Shown here one piece after another: positions 1 through 8,788 of a stretch of 64,000 nt of DNA. Source of the stretch: Chitinophagaceae bacterium UBA4407 (lineage in GTDB: Bacteria > Bacteroidota > Bacteroidia > Chitinophagales > Chitinophagaceae). Location of the stretch: positions 76,210-140,209 of the forward strand of contig DGQT01000105.1 of NCBI GenBank assembly GCA_002390845.1, in the 5' to 3' direction. Below the pieces are notes generated by a model, which searched no databases, was not told where the DNA came from, and saw only the letters and a program-made list of their open reading frames with translations. How positions within the stretch are numbered: position 1 is the stretch's first letter; every line of letters starts with the position of its first letter. The translations under genes and the position numbers were made by a program.

Positions 1-561
1 TACGATGGAGCACCCAAAGACAGGCAGGACCTGCATTACAGGGTTTTAGATATTTCTACAGGAAAGAAAGATCTGCAGCAATGCGCCGATTGTATTATGC
101 GACTGTGGGCTGAATATTATTTTGCGAAAAAGAGCTATGATAAAATTACTTTCCCTGCCAATAATGGCACTGAATATAATTTTGAAAATTATGCCCGCAA
201 ACAAAATTCATGTTACACACATGAATGCCTGCTCCAGTTTCTTGAGACTGTTTTTAATTATTGTGGTACTTACACTGTTGCAAAAATGACCAACTCTGTA
301 TCGCTAAGCCAAATGCGTATTGGCGATGTATTTGTAAAAGCGGGAAGCCCTGGTCATGCGATGATAGTTGTAGATATGGCGGTACACAAATCTACTGGAC
401 AAAAAATTTTCCTTCTTGCACAGGGCTATATGCCAGCACAGGATATGCATATTGTAATAAATCCAATGAACACAGACTCGAGTCCCTGGTATGAACTGAA
501 TGAAGCTTCAAAAATTATTACACCAGGATGGGTTTTCGAAAGCAGTCAGTTGCGAAGATAA
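1..561 (+). CDS. DUF4846 family protein, 3' part only
   Basis: The reading frame is open from the first base, so the gene begins outside the window; the last 186 codons are present. The segment GDVFVKAGSPGHAMIVVDMA followed by FLLAQGYMPAQDMHI and SPWY is the conserved core of the DUF4846 family, whose function is unknown and which is common in Bacteroidota, often as a secreted or lipoprotein form. The signal region cannot be seen. The stop lies 7 bp from the stop of a possible small convergent gene. Family assignment is from motif recall; no function is claimed. Confidence 0.8.
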   Translation, partial: YDGAPKDRQDLHYRVLDISTGKKDLQQCADCIMRLWAEYYFAKKSYDKITFPANNGTEYNFENYARKQNSCYTHECLLQFLETVFNYCGTYTVAKMTNSVSLSQMRIGDVFVKAGSPGHAMIVVDMAVHKSTGQKIFLLAQGYMPAQDMHIVINPMNTDSSPWYELNEASKIITPGWVFESSQLRR

Positions 562-568
562 ATAGGAC

Positions 569-760
569 TTACTTCAGCAATTTTAAAAATTCAATACAAA
601 GTATTCCAAGAAAGCATCCGGCAACCATCATACAAAATATGTAGGCAGCAAAAATTAAAGGGCTCCATTTTATTTTGTAAGCATTTATTAGCTTTTGTAC
701 AAAATTGCTCCTGCTATCAGCGGCGTAATTTATCTGTTGGGTATGGATAAGATGTTTCAT
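569..760 (-). CDS. possible small membrane protein (63 aa)
   Basis: A 63-codon frame with a basic N-terminal half and one hydrophobic segment (about residues 34-60, WSPLIFAAYIFCMMVAGCFL) ending in a short basic tail. It converges on the DUF4846 gene with only 7 bp between stops. I recognise no family. A single transmembrane helix of correct length argues for a real gene; the short length and lack of a clear ribosome binding site argue against. Confidence 0.35.
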   Translation of the reverse strand: MKHLIHTQQINYAADSRSNFVQKLINAYKIKWSPLIFAAYIFCMMVAGCFLGILCIEFLKLLK

Positions 761-1081
761 AATATTTTTTTACAGGTTTATAAAAAGAAGTTTAGGATTG
801 AATTATTAGGACCCGCATAAATGTCGTTTTGTTTTGAAAAGAAGGAAACACCAATAGCTGTCAAAGACAGTAACAGGAAAAAATTGCCGGTAACAATATT
901 GGCATGTTACAAGCGCTGCAAAATCTCAGCAAGACTGCACCTGGTGTTGAATAGACTTATTACGGTATAAGTGTGCGACGCAACAAAAGTTTAATTCATA
1001 TCCTTTTGCCTGGCCCCAAAAAAATATCCGCAAAACAATTTTTACATGTTTTACGGATAACTAAAAAACAAAGCGGATGAT
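761..1081. other. intergenic region without a gene
   Basis: No convincing frame is seen. The right part (963-1024) is one copy of the interspersed GCGTCGC element, oriented with and directly downstream of the ROK gene. The rest is AT-rich and unremarkable. Confidence 0.6.
963..1024 (-). repeat. GCGTCGC element copy 1
   Basis: Read on the minus strand: T-run plus GGGGCCAGGC, a variable middle, then TTTTGTTGCGTCGCACAC. Lies immediately 3' of the ROK kinase gene, in the same direction. Confidence 0.8.
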
Positions 1082-2062
1082 TTATTGCAACTCCCATGCA
1101 AGCGCACTTGCACCAAGTATAGCAGCATCGGATTCTTTTAAATGGCTTACCAGGATTTTTACTTTATTCTGAAATATTTGTATCAGGTTAGCTTCCATGT
1201 GTTCGCGTGTTGGCTTTAAAATAAGCTCACCGGCTTTGGTAAGACCACCAAAAAGTATAATAGCTTCGGGGCTGCTGAACATTACCGCATTGGCCAATGC
1301 CATACCCAGTATTTTGCCGGTAAACTCAAAAATTTCTTTTGCAAGTGCATCGCCTGCAATAGCTGCCTCAAATACTTTTTTTGAATCGATTTCATCGGGT
1401 TTAAAACTGCGCAAAACGCTTTTTGTTTTTGTTTGTTTCAGCATTTCCAGTGCAGTTAGTCTTACACCGGTTGCCGATGCATAGCTTTCCAGCGAACCTT
1501 TTTTTCCTGTACCATCATGCATGCGCCCATCGGGAATAATAATTGTGTGGCCAAGCTCACCTGCAAACCCATCGTGGCCATAAATTAAATGACCATTCGC
1601 TACAATGCCACTACCCACGCCGGTTCCAAGCGTTATCATAATAAAATCTTTCATGCCCTGAGCAGCGCCATACATCATTTCTCCGAGTGCAGCAGCATTG
1701 GCATCGTTCGTTAAAACCACGGGCAGTTTAAATTTATCCTCAATCATTTTAGCGAGGGGAATAATTCCTTTCCAGGGCAGGTTTGGCGCATATTCAACTG
1801 TGCCGGTATAATAGTTGCCGTTTGGTGCACCAACGCCAATACCTTTCATACGGCCTACACCGCCGGCTTTATCAATCAATACTTTTAAATGTTCGTGCAG
1901 TTCATCAATAAACGGTTCTACCTGTTTGTGTTTTTTGGTAGAAATATCGCCTGAAAATAAAACATTGCCTACACGGTCAACAATACCAAATTTTGTACCG
2001 GTGCCACCAATATCAATTCCAATAACCAAAGGCTCTACAGAAGGTTTTGTTGCAGTTGCCAT
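1082..2062 (-). CDS. ROK family sugar kinase (glucokinase-like)
   Basis: A 326-residue protein with the ROK/actin-fold phosphate loop near the N-terminus (VIGIDIGGTGTKFGIVD, residues about 13-29) and the family pattern LTNDANAAALGE (about 117-128), where the second Asp is expected to act as catalytic base. A second ATP-binding stretch, TLGTGVGSGIV, follows. ROK kinases phosphorylate glucose or related hexoses in the cytoplasm. The usual zinc site (GHxxx...CxCGxxGCxE) is altered: the histidine in GELGH remains, but the cysteine part reads DGTGKKGSLE, so no Cys ligands are left. The gene lies downstream of a sugar symporter on the same strand, which suggests uptake followed by phosphorylation. 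The exact substrate cannot be read from the sequence. Confidence 0.88.
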   Translation of the reverse strand: MATATKPSVEPLVIGIDIGGTGTKFGIVDRVGNVLFSGDISTKKHKQVEPFIDELHEHLKVLIDKAGGVGRMKGIGVGAPNGNYYTGTVEYAPNLPWKGIIPLAKMIEDKFKLPVVLTNDANAAALGEMMYGAAQGMKDFIMITLGTGVGSGIVANGHLIYGHDGFAGELGHTIIIPDGRMHDGTGKKGSLESYASATGVRLTALEMLKQTKTKSVLRSFKPDEIDSKKVFEAAIAGDALAKEIFEFTGKILGMALANAVMFSSPEAIILFGGLTKAGELILKPTREHMEANLIQIFQNKVKILVSHLKESDAAILGASALAWELQ

Positions 2063-2088
2063 ATAAGATAATTATAAAATGAAAATTA

Positions 2089-2151
2089 TTTTTTTTGAGC
2101 CGGGCATTCAGAACTTTTATCAGGCTTTTGTTGCGTCGCACTCTTTTACTG
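2089..2151 (+). repeat. GCGTCGC element copy 2
   Basis: TTTTTTGAGCCGGGC, variable middle, then TTGTTGCGTCGCACTCTTTT. Sits between the symporter and ROK genes, antisense to both. Confidence 0.8.
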
Positions 2152-2207
2152 TAACAATACTGTTGAGCAAATTCCCATCACTTCCGGCGTACATTCTCAA
2201 CCTTGCT

Positions 2208-3848
2208 TTAATGCCCGCTACCCGCAATCTGAGAATCGAAATCAAGCCCCTGAGCCTTTAATACACTTCTTAATTTTAATGCAAGCATAGCCAGCAAGCC
2301 AAAGCAAACTGCAGCAACCAGGTAAGAATTATGCATACCAATAGAAATGGTGTCGCCAAGTGAACCCTGCAACGGAGGTATTACCGCGCCGCCCAATATC
2401 ATCATAATTAAAAATGCAGAGCCCTGGCTCGTATATTTTCCAAGACCGCCAACACCCAAAGAAAAGATACAAGGCCACATAACAGAGCAACACATGCCAC
2501 CAAACATAAAGGCATAAACAGAAACAATTCCGTGAGAAAACACACCTACCAACATAGATACTGCGGCGAGTAGTGACACAGTAAGCAATGTTTTAACCGG
2601 CTTTTCCTGGCCGTAGAAAAATGCAGCAATACCAATAGCAACACAAACCGCATAAGGAAGCAGATCGTTAATGTCGTTGCCATATAAATGATTCACAAAA
2701 AGAATAACTCCAAAAGCAACATAAGGAACGATAACTGTAGCGATCATTTTTCCGGTCTTTGATAAATTGAATACCCCAATAGCCCCTGTCCAGCGGCCTA
2801 TCATAAGGCTACCCCAGTAAATCGTAACATACTTTGAGATTTTGCTTTCATCCAAACCCAGGTCAGTTAAATATCCCGGTGTTTTAAGTAATGCCCCGAA
2901 ATTGTTGTCAATCGTAACTTCAACACCTACATAAATAAATATGGCAAGCATACCATAAATCAGTTGCGGATATTTCATTGCTCCCCAACCGGCGTTATTT
3001 TTAATTGCACTGTTATTTGAATAAAACAAAACAGAAACAACTACGAGTAAAGTTAAAAGTAGCAGCGGGGTTTTACCAATGCTTGTTAGCTGCCCGATCA
3101 TAATAATTGCCAGAATCAAACCGGTCATCGTAAGCAGCGATGCCGATGCTTTTTTGGATGCTTCAAATTTTGCATCATTCTTCCCATCAGGTAGTTTTGA
3201 AAATGCAAAAAATATGGCCACTGCTGCAAATACAGCAGCAACAATAAGATAAAGGTTATTTACATTGGTTACAGTAACATTTGCATTAGCGCTGTTTGCA
3301 GTACCAAATAAGAAAAAACTTACAATAATTGGCCCGAGTGTGGTACCTAAGGAATTTACTCCACCCGCAAGATTCAACCTGTGCGAACCCGTTGCAGGAT
3401 CACCTAAAGAAATTGCAAAAGGTTGTGCAGAAGTTTGCTGTAGTGAAAAGCCCAGTGCTATTATAAAAAAGGAGAGTAATATCAAAGGAAACGATTCAGC
3501 ATTTGCAGAAGGTATAATAGCCAACGCACCAACTACAGAAATTGCAAGGCCATAAATAATTCCTTTCTTATACCCGATCTTATTAAGTATATCATAACCT
3601 ACAAGGCTTGATATAAGATACAGTAGTAAGGATCCAATGAAATAAGCTGCATAAAAAGAAGAGCCTATTAATTGCGATTCAAACTGAGAGAGCTTAAAGT
3701 GTGTTTTACAAAAAGGGATAAATATACTGTTGCTGGCAGCAATAAATCCCCAAAAGAAAAATACCATCACCAGGGTAGCTAGTGCCCCGGTATTTGTTTT
3801 GATTGCTGTACTTGAACTTGTTGGCGAGGCGGCTATAGTCTGGCTCAT
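2208..3848 (-). CDS. sugar:H+ symporter, FucP/GluP-like MFS
   Basis: A 546-residue polytopic membrane protein. The opening FFFWGFIAASNSIFIPFCK and QLIGSSFYAAYFIGSLLL are typical of the fucose/glucose/galactose:H+ symporter branch of the major facilitator superfamily. It is longer than the usual 410-440 residues; an extra hydrophobic stretch in the middle (about residues 230-285) accounts for the difference. It reads toward the ROK kinase 145 bp downstream, so the pair probably imports and phosphorylates a hexose. It is divergent from glgA, with a 141-bp AT-rich shared promoter region. Confidence 0.87.
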   Translation of the reverse strand: MSQTIAASPTSSSTAIKTNTGALATLVMVFFFWGFIAASNSIFIPFCKTHFKLSQFESQLIGSSFYAAYFIGSLLLYLISSLVGYDILNKIGYKKGIIYGLAISVVGALAIIPSANAESFPLILLSFFIIALGFSLQQTSAQPFAISLGDPATGSHRLNLAGGVNSLGTTLGPIIVSFFLFGTANSANANVTVTNVNNLYLIVAAVFAAVAIFFAFSKLPDGKNDAKFEASKKASASLLTMTGLILAIIMIGQLTSIGKTPLLLLTLLVVVSVLFYSNNSAIKNNAGWGAMKYPQLIYGMLAIFIYVGVEVTIDNNFGALLKTPGYLTDLGLDESKISKYVTIYWGSLMIGRWTGAIGVFNLSKTGKMIATVIVPYVAFGVILFVNHLYGNDINDLLPYAVCVAIGIAAFFYGQEKPVKTLLTVSLLAAVSMLVGVFSHGIVSVYAFMFGGMCCSVMWPCIFSLGVGGLGKYTSQGSAFLIMMILGGAVIPPLQGSLGDTISIGMHNSYLVAAVCFGLLAMLALKLRSVLKAQGLDFDSQIAGSGH

Positions 3849-3884
3849 TCAATCGTTATATTAGGGGGTTATTAAAAATAATCC

Positions 3885-3906
3885 TGTAAAGTAAATACAT
3901 TTTACA
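3885..3906. promoter_or_regulatory. candidate operator dyad in the symporter/glgA divergent region
   Basis: TGTAAA, 10 bp, TTTACA form a 22-bp dyad 36 bp upstream of the symporter start and 84 bp upstream of glgA. It is placed where one regulator could control both genes. The arms are only 6 bp in AT-rich DNA, so chance is possible. Confidence 0.25.
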
Positions 3907-3989
3907 TTTTTAAAAATTTTAAATCTTTTGTAGTTATTAATTAATTTCATCCATAAATTGTACTGCTTCTTTTTAAATAATATTTGCCA

Positions 3990-5408
3990 ATGGAAATAAT
4001 TCACGTTAGTGCCGAATGTTATCCTGTAGCTAAAGCCGGGGGGCTAGGTGATGTGGTTGGGGCCCTTCCTAAATATCAAACCAGTATGGGGCACAGTGCC
4101 AAAGTGGTAATGCCCATGTACCGTACCAAATTTCTCTATCAAAATGAATGGATCGTTGATTTTAAGGGGCGCAGTAACCTGGGCGAAAGATGGTTCGATT
4201 TTACGGTTATAAAAGAAAAGAACAACAAACTTGGATTTGATCTTTACCTGGTAGATATCAACGGTCTGCTCGACCGTGAAAATGTTTATGGTTACAGCGA
4301 CGATGCAGAGCGTTTTACTTCCTTTCAAATAGCAGTAGTAAACTGGCTTAGCCACTGGCAGCACAAACCCGATATTATTCATTGCCACGATCACCATACA
4401 GGTCTTATACCCTTTATGGTAAAGTATTGTTACGATTACAACAATCTTGCAGATGTACCCACGGTTGTAACCATTCACAATGCCCAGTACCAGGGCTGGA
4501 TGGGTTGGGATAAAAGCAGTTACATACCACGCTGGGATACGTGGAAACGTGGCCTGCTGGAGTGGGAAGGCAATATCAATCCCCTGGCTTCAGCGGTAAA
4601 AAATGCATGGCATGTAACTACAGTAAGCTGGAGTTATCTTGATGAACTCAAAGAAAATTCAAACGGTTTAGAAGCTTTGTTCGAATACGAAAAAGGTAAA
4701 TGCTCCGGTATATTAAATGGCATTGACGCTGATGTTTGGGATCCTGCAACCGATACGTATATCGACAATCATTACACCGTTGAGGAAGTTGACGAAGGCA
4801 AACTCGAAAATAAAAAATTACTCTGCGAACGCTTTAACTTGGACCCCGAAAAACCACTCTTCATTTTTATAGGGCGGTTGGTTGGCGAAAAAGCTGCAGA
4901 TGTATTGCCCGATGCAATCCTCTCCTCCATGTACAGCCAGCAGGACAAAGTAAATTTTCTCATCCTTGGCAGCGGCGATCCGCATGTAGAGTGGCAGCTT
5001 AGCCAGCTTACCAATCATTTTCCCGGCAGTTACAATGCCATGATTGGTTATAATGAAAAACTGAGTCACCTGATGTATGCCGGTGCCGATTTTCTACTAA
5101 TGCCCAGCCGTGTAGAACCATGCGGGTTAAACCAAATGTATGCCATGCAGTATGGTACTGTGCCTGTTGTACGCAGCACCGGCGGTTTAAAAGATACAGT
5201 GGTAGATATGGGCGATATGCAGGGTTGGGGCATACGTTTTAACCATGCAACTGTGGGCGATATTACTTATTCCGTTGGCCGCGGCGTTGATCTTTTTTAC
5301 AACGATCCGGAACAGCTTACCTGGATGCGCAAACGCATGATGAACATCGACAACAGTTGGGAAAATGCCGTGCAGCAATACATAAATGTTTACACGAGCT
5401 TAAAGTAA
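3990..5408 (+). CDS. glgA: glycogen synthase
   Basis: A 472-residue GT5-type glycosyltransferase. The N-terminus MEIIHVSAECYPVAKAGGLG carries the KxGGL ADP-glucose binding motif. The C-terminal Rossmann domain has FIGRLVGEKAADVLPDAI and MPSRVEPCGLNQMYAMQYGT, the EPCGL catalytic/nucleotide-sugar region, followed by RSTGGLKDTV. It transfers glucose from ADP-glucose onto alpha-1,4-glucan. I chose the ATG at 3990, which directly precedes the conserved start; a TTG two codons earlier is less likely. glgC, which makes the ADP-glucose donor, lies 364 bp downstream on the same strand. Confidence 0.95.
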   Translation: MEIIHVSAECYPVAKAGGLGDVVGALPKYQTSMGHSAKVVMPMYRTKFLYQNEWIVDFKGRSNLGERWFDFTVIKEKNNKLGFDLYLVDINGLLDRENVYGYSDDAERFTSFQIAVVNWLSHWQHKPDIIHCHDHHTGLIPFMVKYCYDYNNLADVPTVVTIHNAQYQGWMGWDKSSYIPRWDTWKRGLLEWEGNINPLASAVKNAWHVTTVSWSYLDELKENSNGLEALFEYEKGKCSGILNGIDADVWDPATDTYIDNHYTVEEVDEGKLENKKLLCERFNLDPEKPLFIFIGRLVGEKAADVLPDAILSSMYSQQDKVNFLILGSGDPHVEWQLSQLTNHFPGSYNAMIGYNEKLSHLMYAGADFLLMPSRVEPCGLNQMYAMQYGTVPVVRSTGGLKDTVVDMGDMQGWGIRFNHATVGDITYSVGRGVDLFYNDPEQLTWMRKRMMNIDNSWENAVQQYINVYTSLK

Positions 5409-5455
5409 AGGCTACCAACTTCAATTAAAGCTCTTTTAAACAGCCCTTAATTACA

Positions 5456-5522
5456 TTTTTTTTGACCCGGCAATAGTTCTTTGATTCATCGTTCCTTGCG
5501 TCGCACACTTGTACGATTGGAT
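5456..5522 (+). repeat. GCGTCGC element copy 3a
   Basis: TTTTTTTGACCCGGC, variable middle, then CTTGCGTCGCACACTTGTAC followed by GATTGGATTAT. Directly downstream of glgA; inverted partner at 5605-5645. Confidence 0.8.
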
Positions 5523-5604
5523 TATTGTTGAGCAAGTCCGAAAGTCGGGAAGTCCGAAAGAAGTGTACCGTATTTACTTTCGTACCTGCTGACTTCCGGT
5601 TTAA

Positions 5605-5645
5605 CTGTACAAGAGAGTGACACAACAGGCGATGCCATAAAAAAG
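5605..5645 (-). repeat. GCGTCGC element copy 3b (GTGTCACTC core)
   Basis: Minus strand reads GGCATCGCCTGTTGTGTCAC then TCTCTTGTACAG. It carries the second core type (TTGTGTCACTC) and faces copy 3a, forming an inverted pair about 190 bp across. Confidence 0.7.
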
Positions 5646-5772
5646 CAAAAGCTTGTAACATCATTGTATTAAAAATTTTTGTTTTATAAAATAATTTATC
5701 GGTGAAAAGTATTTCTACATTATCTTGTTTTAAATTACATGTTCTATAATTTACATCTAAAACCTCAGCAAT

Positions 5773-7056
5773 ATGTTTTCCCTATCAAAGTCAGTCGTAT
5801 CGGTTATTCTGGGCGGTGGTGCCGGCAGCAGGCTGTACCCTTTAACAGCAGCACGTTCTAAACCAGCGGTGCCCATTGCAGGCAAGTACAGATTGGTAGA
5901 TATACCTATCAGTAACTGTATCAACTCAAGCATCAACAGAATATTTGTTTTAACGCAGTTTAATTCTGCATCGCTTAACAAGCATATAAAAAACACGTAT
6001 CATTTCAGTGCGTTCAGTACAGGTTTTGTTGATATACTTGCAGCAGAACAAACGCCCGATAACCCAGGCTGGTACCAGGGTACAGCAGATGCGGTACGCC
6101 AGTGTTTGCGCCATATTGCCAACAACGATTACGAATATGTTTTAATACTTAGTGGTGACCAGTTGTATCAAATGGACTTTGCCGCCATGATAAATGAACA
6201 CCGTGCTAAAGGCGCAGATATTTCAATTGCTACAATTCCGGTTGGTGACAGGGAAGCGCCTGAGTTTGGTATACTTAAAGCAAATGAAGAGAACTTTATT
6301 ACCAGTTTTATAGAGAAGCCAAAAAAAGAAATTCTTGGCGATTGGACAAGCGATACCGGTGCCGAAATGCAACGCCAGGGAAGACATTATTTAGCATCAA
6401 TGGGCATCTATATTTTCAACCGCAGTTTGCTCGATTCATTGCTTAAAGATGAATATCCTTCAGCAACAGATTTTGGTAAAGAAATCATGCCAAACTCTAT
6501 TGAAAAGTATAAGGTAATTAGCTACCAGTATGATGGCTATTGGACAGACATTGGAAATATTTATTCTTTCTTTGAAGCCAATATTGCATTGACAGATGAT
6601 ATTCCTGCATTTAATTTATTTGACAGTACCAAGACTATTTTCACCCGTTCCAGGATGCTGCCACCAGGTAAAATAAGTGGTACTACTTTAGAGAAAACTG
6701 TGGTAGCAGAAGGTTGTTTAATTTTTGCCAGCCGTATTGAAACAAGTGTATTGGGTATACGTTCCAGAATTGGCCATGGTACTACAGTTGTAAGCTGTTA
6801 CCTAATGGGTAACGATTACTACGAAACGCTTGCACAAATGGAAGCCAATGCCGCCAAAGGCATCCCCAAAGTTGGTATTGGGGAGAGATGCTATATCAAA
6901 AATGCAATTATTGATAAAAACTGCCGCATAGGCAATGATGTTCGTATCAACGGCGGTATGCATCTTGAAAATACAGATCATACTCTGTACACCGTTAAAG
7001 AAGGTATTGTGGTTGTTAAGAAAGGAGCCATACTGCCAGACGGTTTTGTAATATAA
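5773..7056 (+). CDS. glgC: glucose-1-phosphate adenylyltransferase
   Basis: A 427-residue ADP-glucose pyrophosphorylase. The nucleotidyltransferase signature GGGAGSRLYPLT (residues about 14-25) is followed by RSKPAVPIAGKYRLVDIPIS, the FxRPK-like activator and substrate region. GDQLYQMDF is the metal-binding part, IEKP and YWTDIGNIYSFFEAN are sugar-phosphate contacts, and a left-handed beta-helix of hexapeptide repeats forms the C-terminus. It makes ADP-glucose and PPi from glucose-1-phosphate and ATP for GlgA. Glycogen synthesis is usually controlled here allosterically. A strong terminator follows at 7071-7100. Confidence 0.95.
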   Translation: MFSLSKSVVSVILGGGAGSRLYPLTAARSKPAVPIAGKYRLVDIPISNCINSSINRIFVLTQFNSASLNKHIKNTYHFSAFSTGFVDILAAEQTPDNPGWYQGTADAVRQCLRHIANNDYEYVLILSGDQLYQMDFAAMINEHRAKGADISIATIPVGDREAPEFGILKANEENFITSFIEKPKKEILGDWTSDTGAEMQRQGRHYLASMGIYIFNRSLLDSLLKDEYPSATDFGKEIMPNSIEKYKVISYQYDGYWTDIGNIYSFFEANIALTDDIPAFNLFDSTKTIFTRSRMLPPGKISGTTLEKTVVAEGCLIFASRIETSVLGIRSRIGHGTTVVSCYLMGNDYYETLAQMEANAAKGIPKVGIGERCYIKNAIIDKNCRIGNDVRINGGMHLENTDHTLYTVKEGIVVVKKGAILPDGFVI

Positions 7057-7070
7057 TTGTACTTGATTGA

Positions 7071-7100
7071 AAAACATCCCTCTTGCCGGGATGTTTTTTT
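7071..7100 (+). terminator. Rho-independent terminator after glgC
   Basis: AAAACATCCC, 7-nt loop, GGGATGTTTTTTT: a 10-bp stem running into a T-tract, 15 bp after the glgC stop. Confidence 0.85.
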
Positions 7101-7154
7101 ATGCTTGTCTGATCTTCGTGTAAATTATACATATTCACATTCTAAACGATTGCT

Positions 7155-8498
7155 ATGGCAGTATCAGCCCCCTCAAAAATTGTTTCAGGTATTCAAAAAC
7201 CTACAATGGGTTTTTGGCAGATTTGGAACATGTGTTTTGGATTTTTTGGAATCCAGTTTGGCTGGAGCTTGCAAATGGGTAATATGAGCGCCATTTACGA
7301 GTTCCTTGGTGCCTCTCCTGAACAAATTCCGGGTTTATGGCTTGCAGCGCCTATGACAGGGCTATTGGTTCAACCAATCATCGGTTATATGAGCGACAGA
7401 ACCTGGCACCCAAGACTTGGCAGAAGGCGACCCTATTTTTTGGTAGGGGCAATTCTCAGCTCTCTTGCGCTATTCATTATGCCTAATGCCTCTTCCCTTT
7501 GGATGGCTGCGGGAACGCTGTGGATTCTTGATTCCTGTATCAACGTAAGCATGGAGCCCTTCCGTGCATTTGTTGCAGACAACCTCAACGAAAAACAACG
7601 TGCCTATGGCTTTGCGATGCAGAGTATGTTTATAGGTTTAGCCTCATTTGTTGCAGGCTTTTTACCGAGAATACTTGTAGACTGGTTTGGTGTATCCCGG
7701 GATAAAAGTGGTGGCTCAATACCAGAAAATATCATGCTTTCATTCTATATTGGTGGCGCAGTTTTTTTAACGGCGGTGCTTTATACAGTCATTAAAAGCA
7801 AAGAATATCCACCGGTTGATGCTGACTGGAAAGAGAAAGTAAAGGAATCTAACAAAGGTTTCGGTGGCGGAGTAAAAGAAATACTTCACTCAATTGCTCA
7901 CATGCCCAATAAAATGAAGCGCCTTGCATTGGTAAATTTCTTAACCTGGCCCGGCTTATTTTTAATGTGGTTCTATTACAGTACAGGTGTAGCGGCAGAT
8001 ATTTTTAAAGGCGATCCCAAAACCAGCAGCGACCTCTATACACAGGGCCTGGAATATGCGAATACCACATCTGCAATTTTGAACCTGGTAACATTCGCAT
8101 TCTCATTCAGTCTTCCATTCTGGGTGGGTAAAATTGGTAAAAAGTACACCCACACTGCCTGTCTTTTAATTGGTGGTTTAGGTCTTATTTCGGTAAATTA
8201 TGTAGAGCAGCCGTTTATTCTTTACTTCTCCATGGGTATGGTTGGTATAGCCTGGGCGTCCATATTATCTATGCCATATTCAATGCTGGCAAACTGCCTA
8301 CCAGAAGATAAGATTGGTATTTACATGGGCATATTCAATTTCTTCATAGTACTTCCTGAAATTATCGCCTCGCTGTTCTTTGGGAAAATTATGTCAACCT
8401 TTCTCAATAACGATCGCCTGCTGGCAGTGTTAATTGGTGGAGTTCTTTTAATTATTGCTGCAATAGTTTGTGCAATCATCATTAAGGAAGACGATTGA
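7155..8498 (+). CDS. SLC45-like sugar MFS transporter (maltose/sucrose type)
   Basis: A 447-residue membrane protein whose N-terminal part (GFFGIQFGWSLQMGNMSAIY, then GLLVQPIIGYMSDRTW and RLGRRRPYFLVGA) matches the glycoside/SLC45 branch of the major facilitator superfamily, which imports maltose or sucrose with protons. The RxGRRRP loop between helices 2 and 3 is diagnostic. Lying between glgC and a periplasmic GH13 enzyme, it probably carries maltose or short maltodextrins released by that enzyme. The start ATG is at 7155; the substrate is an inference from context. Confidence 0.88.
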   Translation: MAVSAPSKIVSGIQKPTMGFWQIWNMCFGFFGIQFGWSLQMGNMSAIYEFLGASPEQIPGLWLAAPMTGLLVQPIIGYMSDRTWHPRLGRRRPYFLVGAILSSLALFIMPNASSLWMAAGTLWILDSCINVSMEPFRAFVADNLNEKQRAYGFAMQSMFIGLASFVAGFLPRILVDWFGVSRDKSGGSIPENIMLSFYIGGAVFLTAVLYTVIKSKEYPPVDADWKEKVKESNKGFGGGVKEILHSIAHMPNKMKRLALVNFLTWPGLFLMWFYYSTGVAADIFKGDPKTSSDLYTQGLEYANTTSAILNLVTFAFSFSLPFWVGKIGKKYTHTACLLIGGLGLISVNYVEQPFILYFSMGMVGIAWASILSMPYSMLANCLPEDKIGIYMGIFNFFIVLPEIIASLFFGKIMSTFLNNDRLLAVLIGGVLLIIAAIVCAIIIKEDD

Positions 8499-8531
8499 GT
8501 TGCTCAGCCTTTTTCAAAGGAATAAATACAA

Positions 8532-8590
8532 TTTTTGAACCGGCATTAGAATATAAATGAAGCCTGGTTGCGTCGCACTCTTGTACTGAA
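8532..8590 (+). repeat. GCGTCGC element copy 4a
   Basis: TTTTTGAACCGGC, middle ATGAAGCCTG, core TTGCGTCGCACTCTTGTACT. Inverted partner at 8692-8752; the pair spans the gap between the transporter and amylase genes. Confidence 0.85.
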
Positions 8591-8691
8591 GAATAGGTTT
8601 CAGCTATCAGCATTCAGGAAAGAAAATAAAATGGTACAGCTGTATTTGCGCAAACCTGAAACCTGACTGCTGATTGCTCAATATTGTTCCA

Positions 8692-8752
8692 AACGCACAA
8701 GAGTGCGACGCAACAGGTGATCACCAAGGTACTTTAGCCCGGCTCAAAAAAA
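8692..8752 (-). repeat. GCGTCGC element copy 4b
   Basis: Minus strand: TTTTTTTGAGCCGGGC, 23-nt middle, TTGCGTCGCACTCTTGTGCG. Mirror image of copy 4a, giving a potential stem of about 60 nt around a 100-nt loop. Confidence 0.85.
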
Positions 8753-8788
8753 TTACTTAACTATTATCTTTATCTAAACCTATTCTAA

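Noticed and set aside
569..760. certain small membrane protein gene
   Set aside because: Kept only at low confidence: one hydrophobic segment but no family, short length and no clear ribosome binding site.
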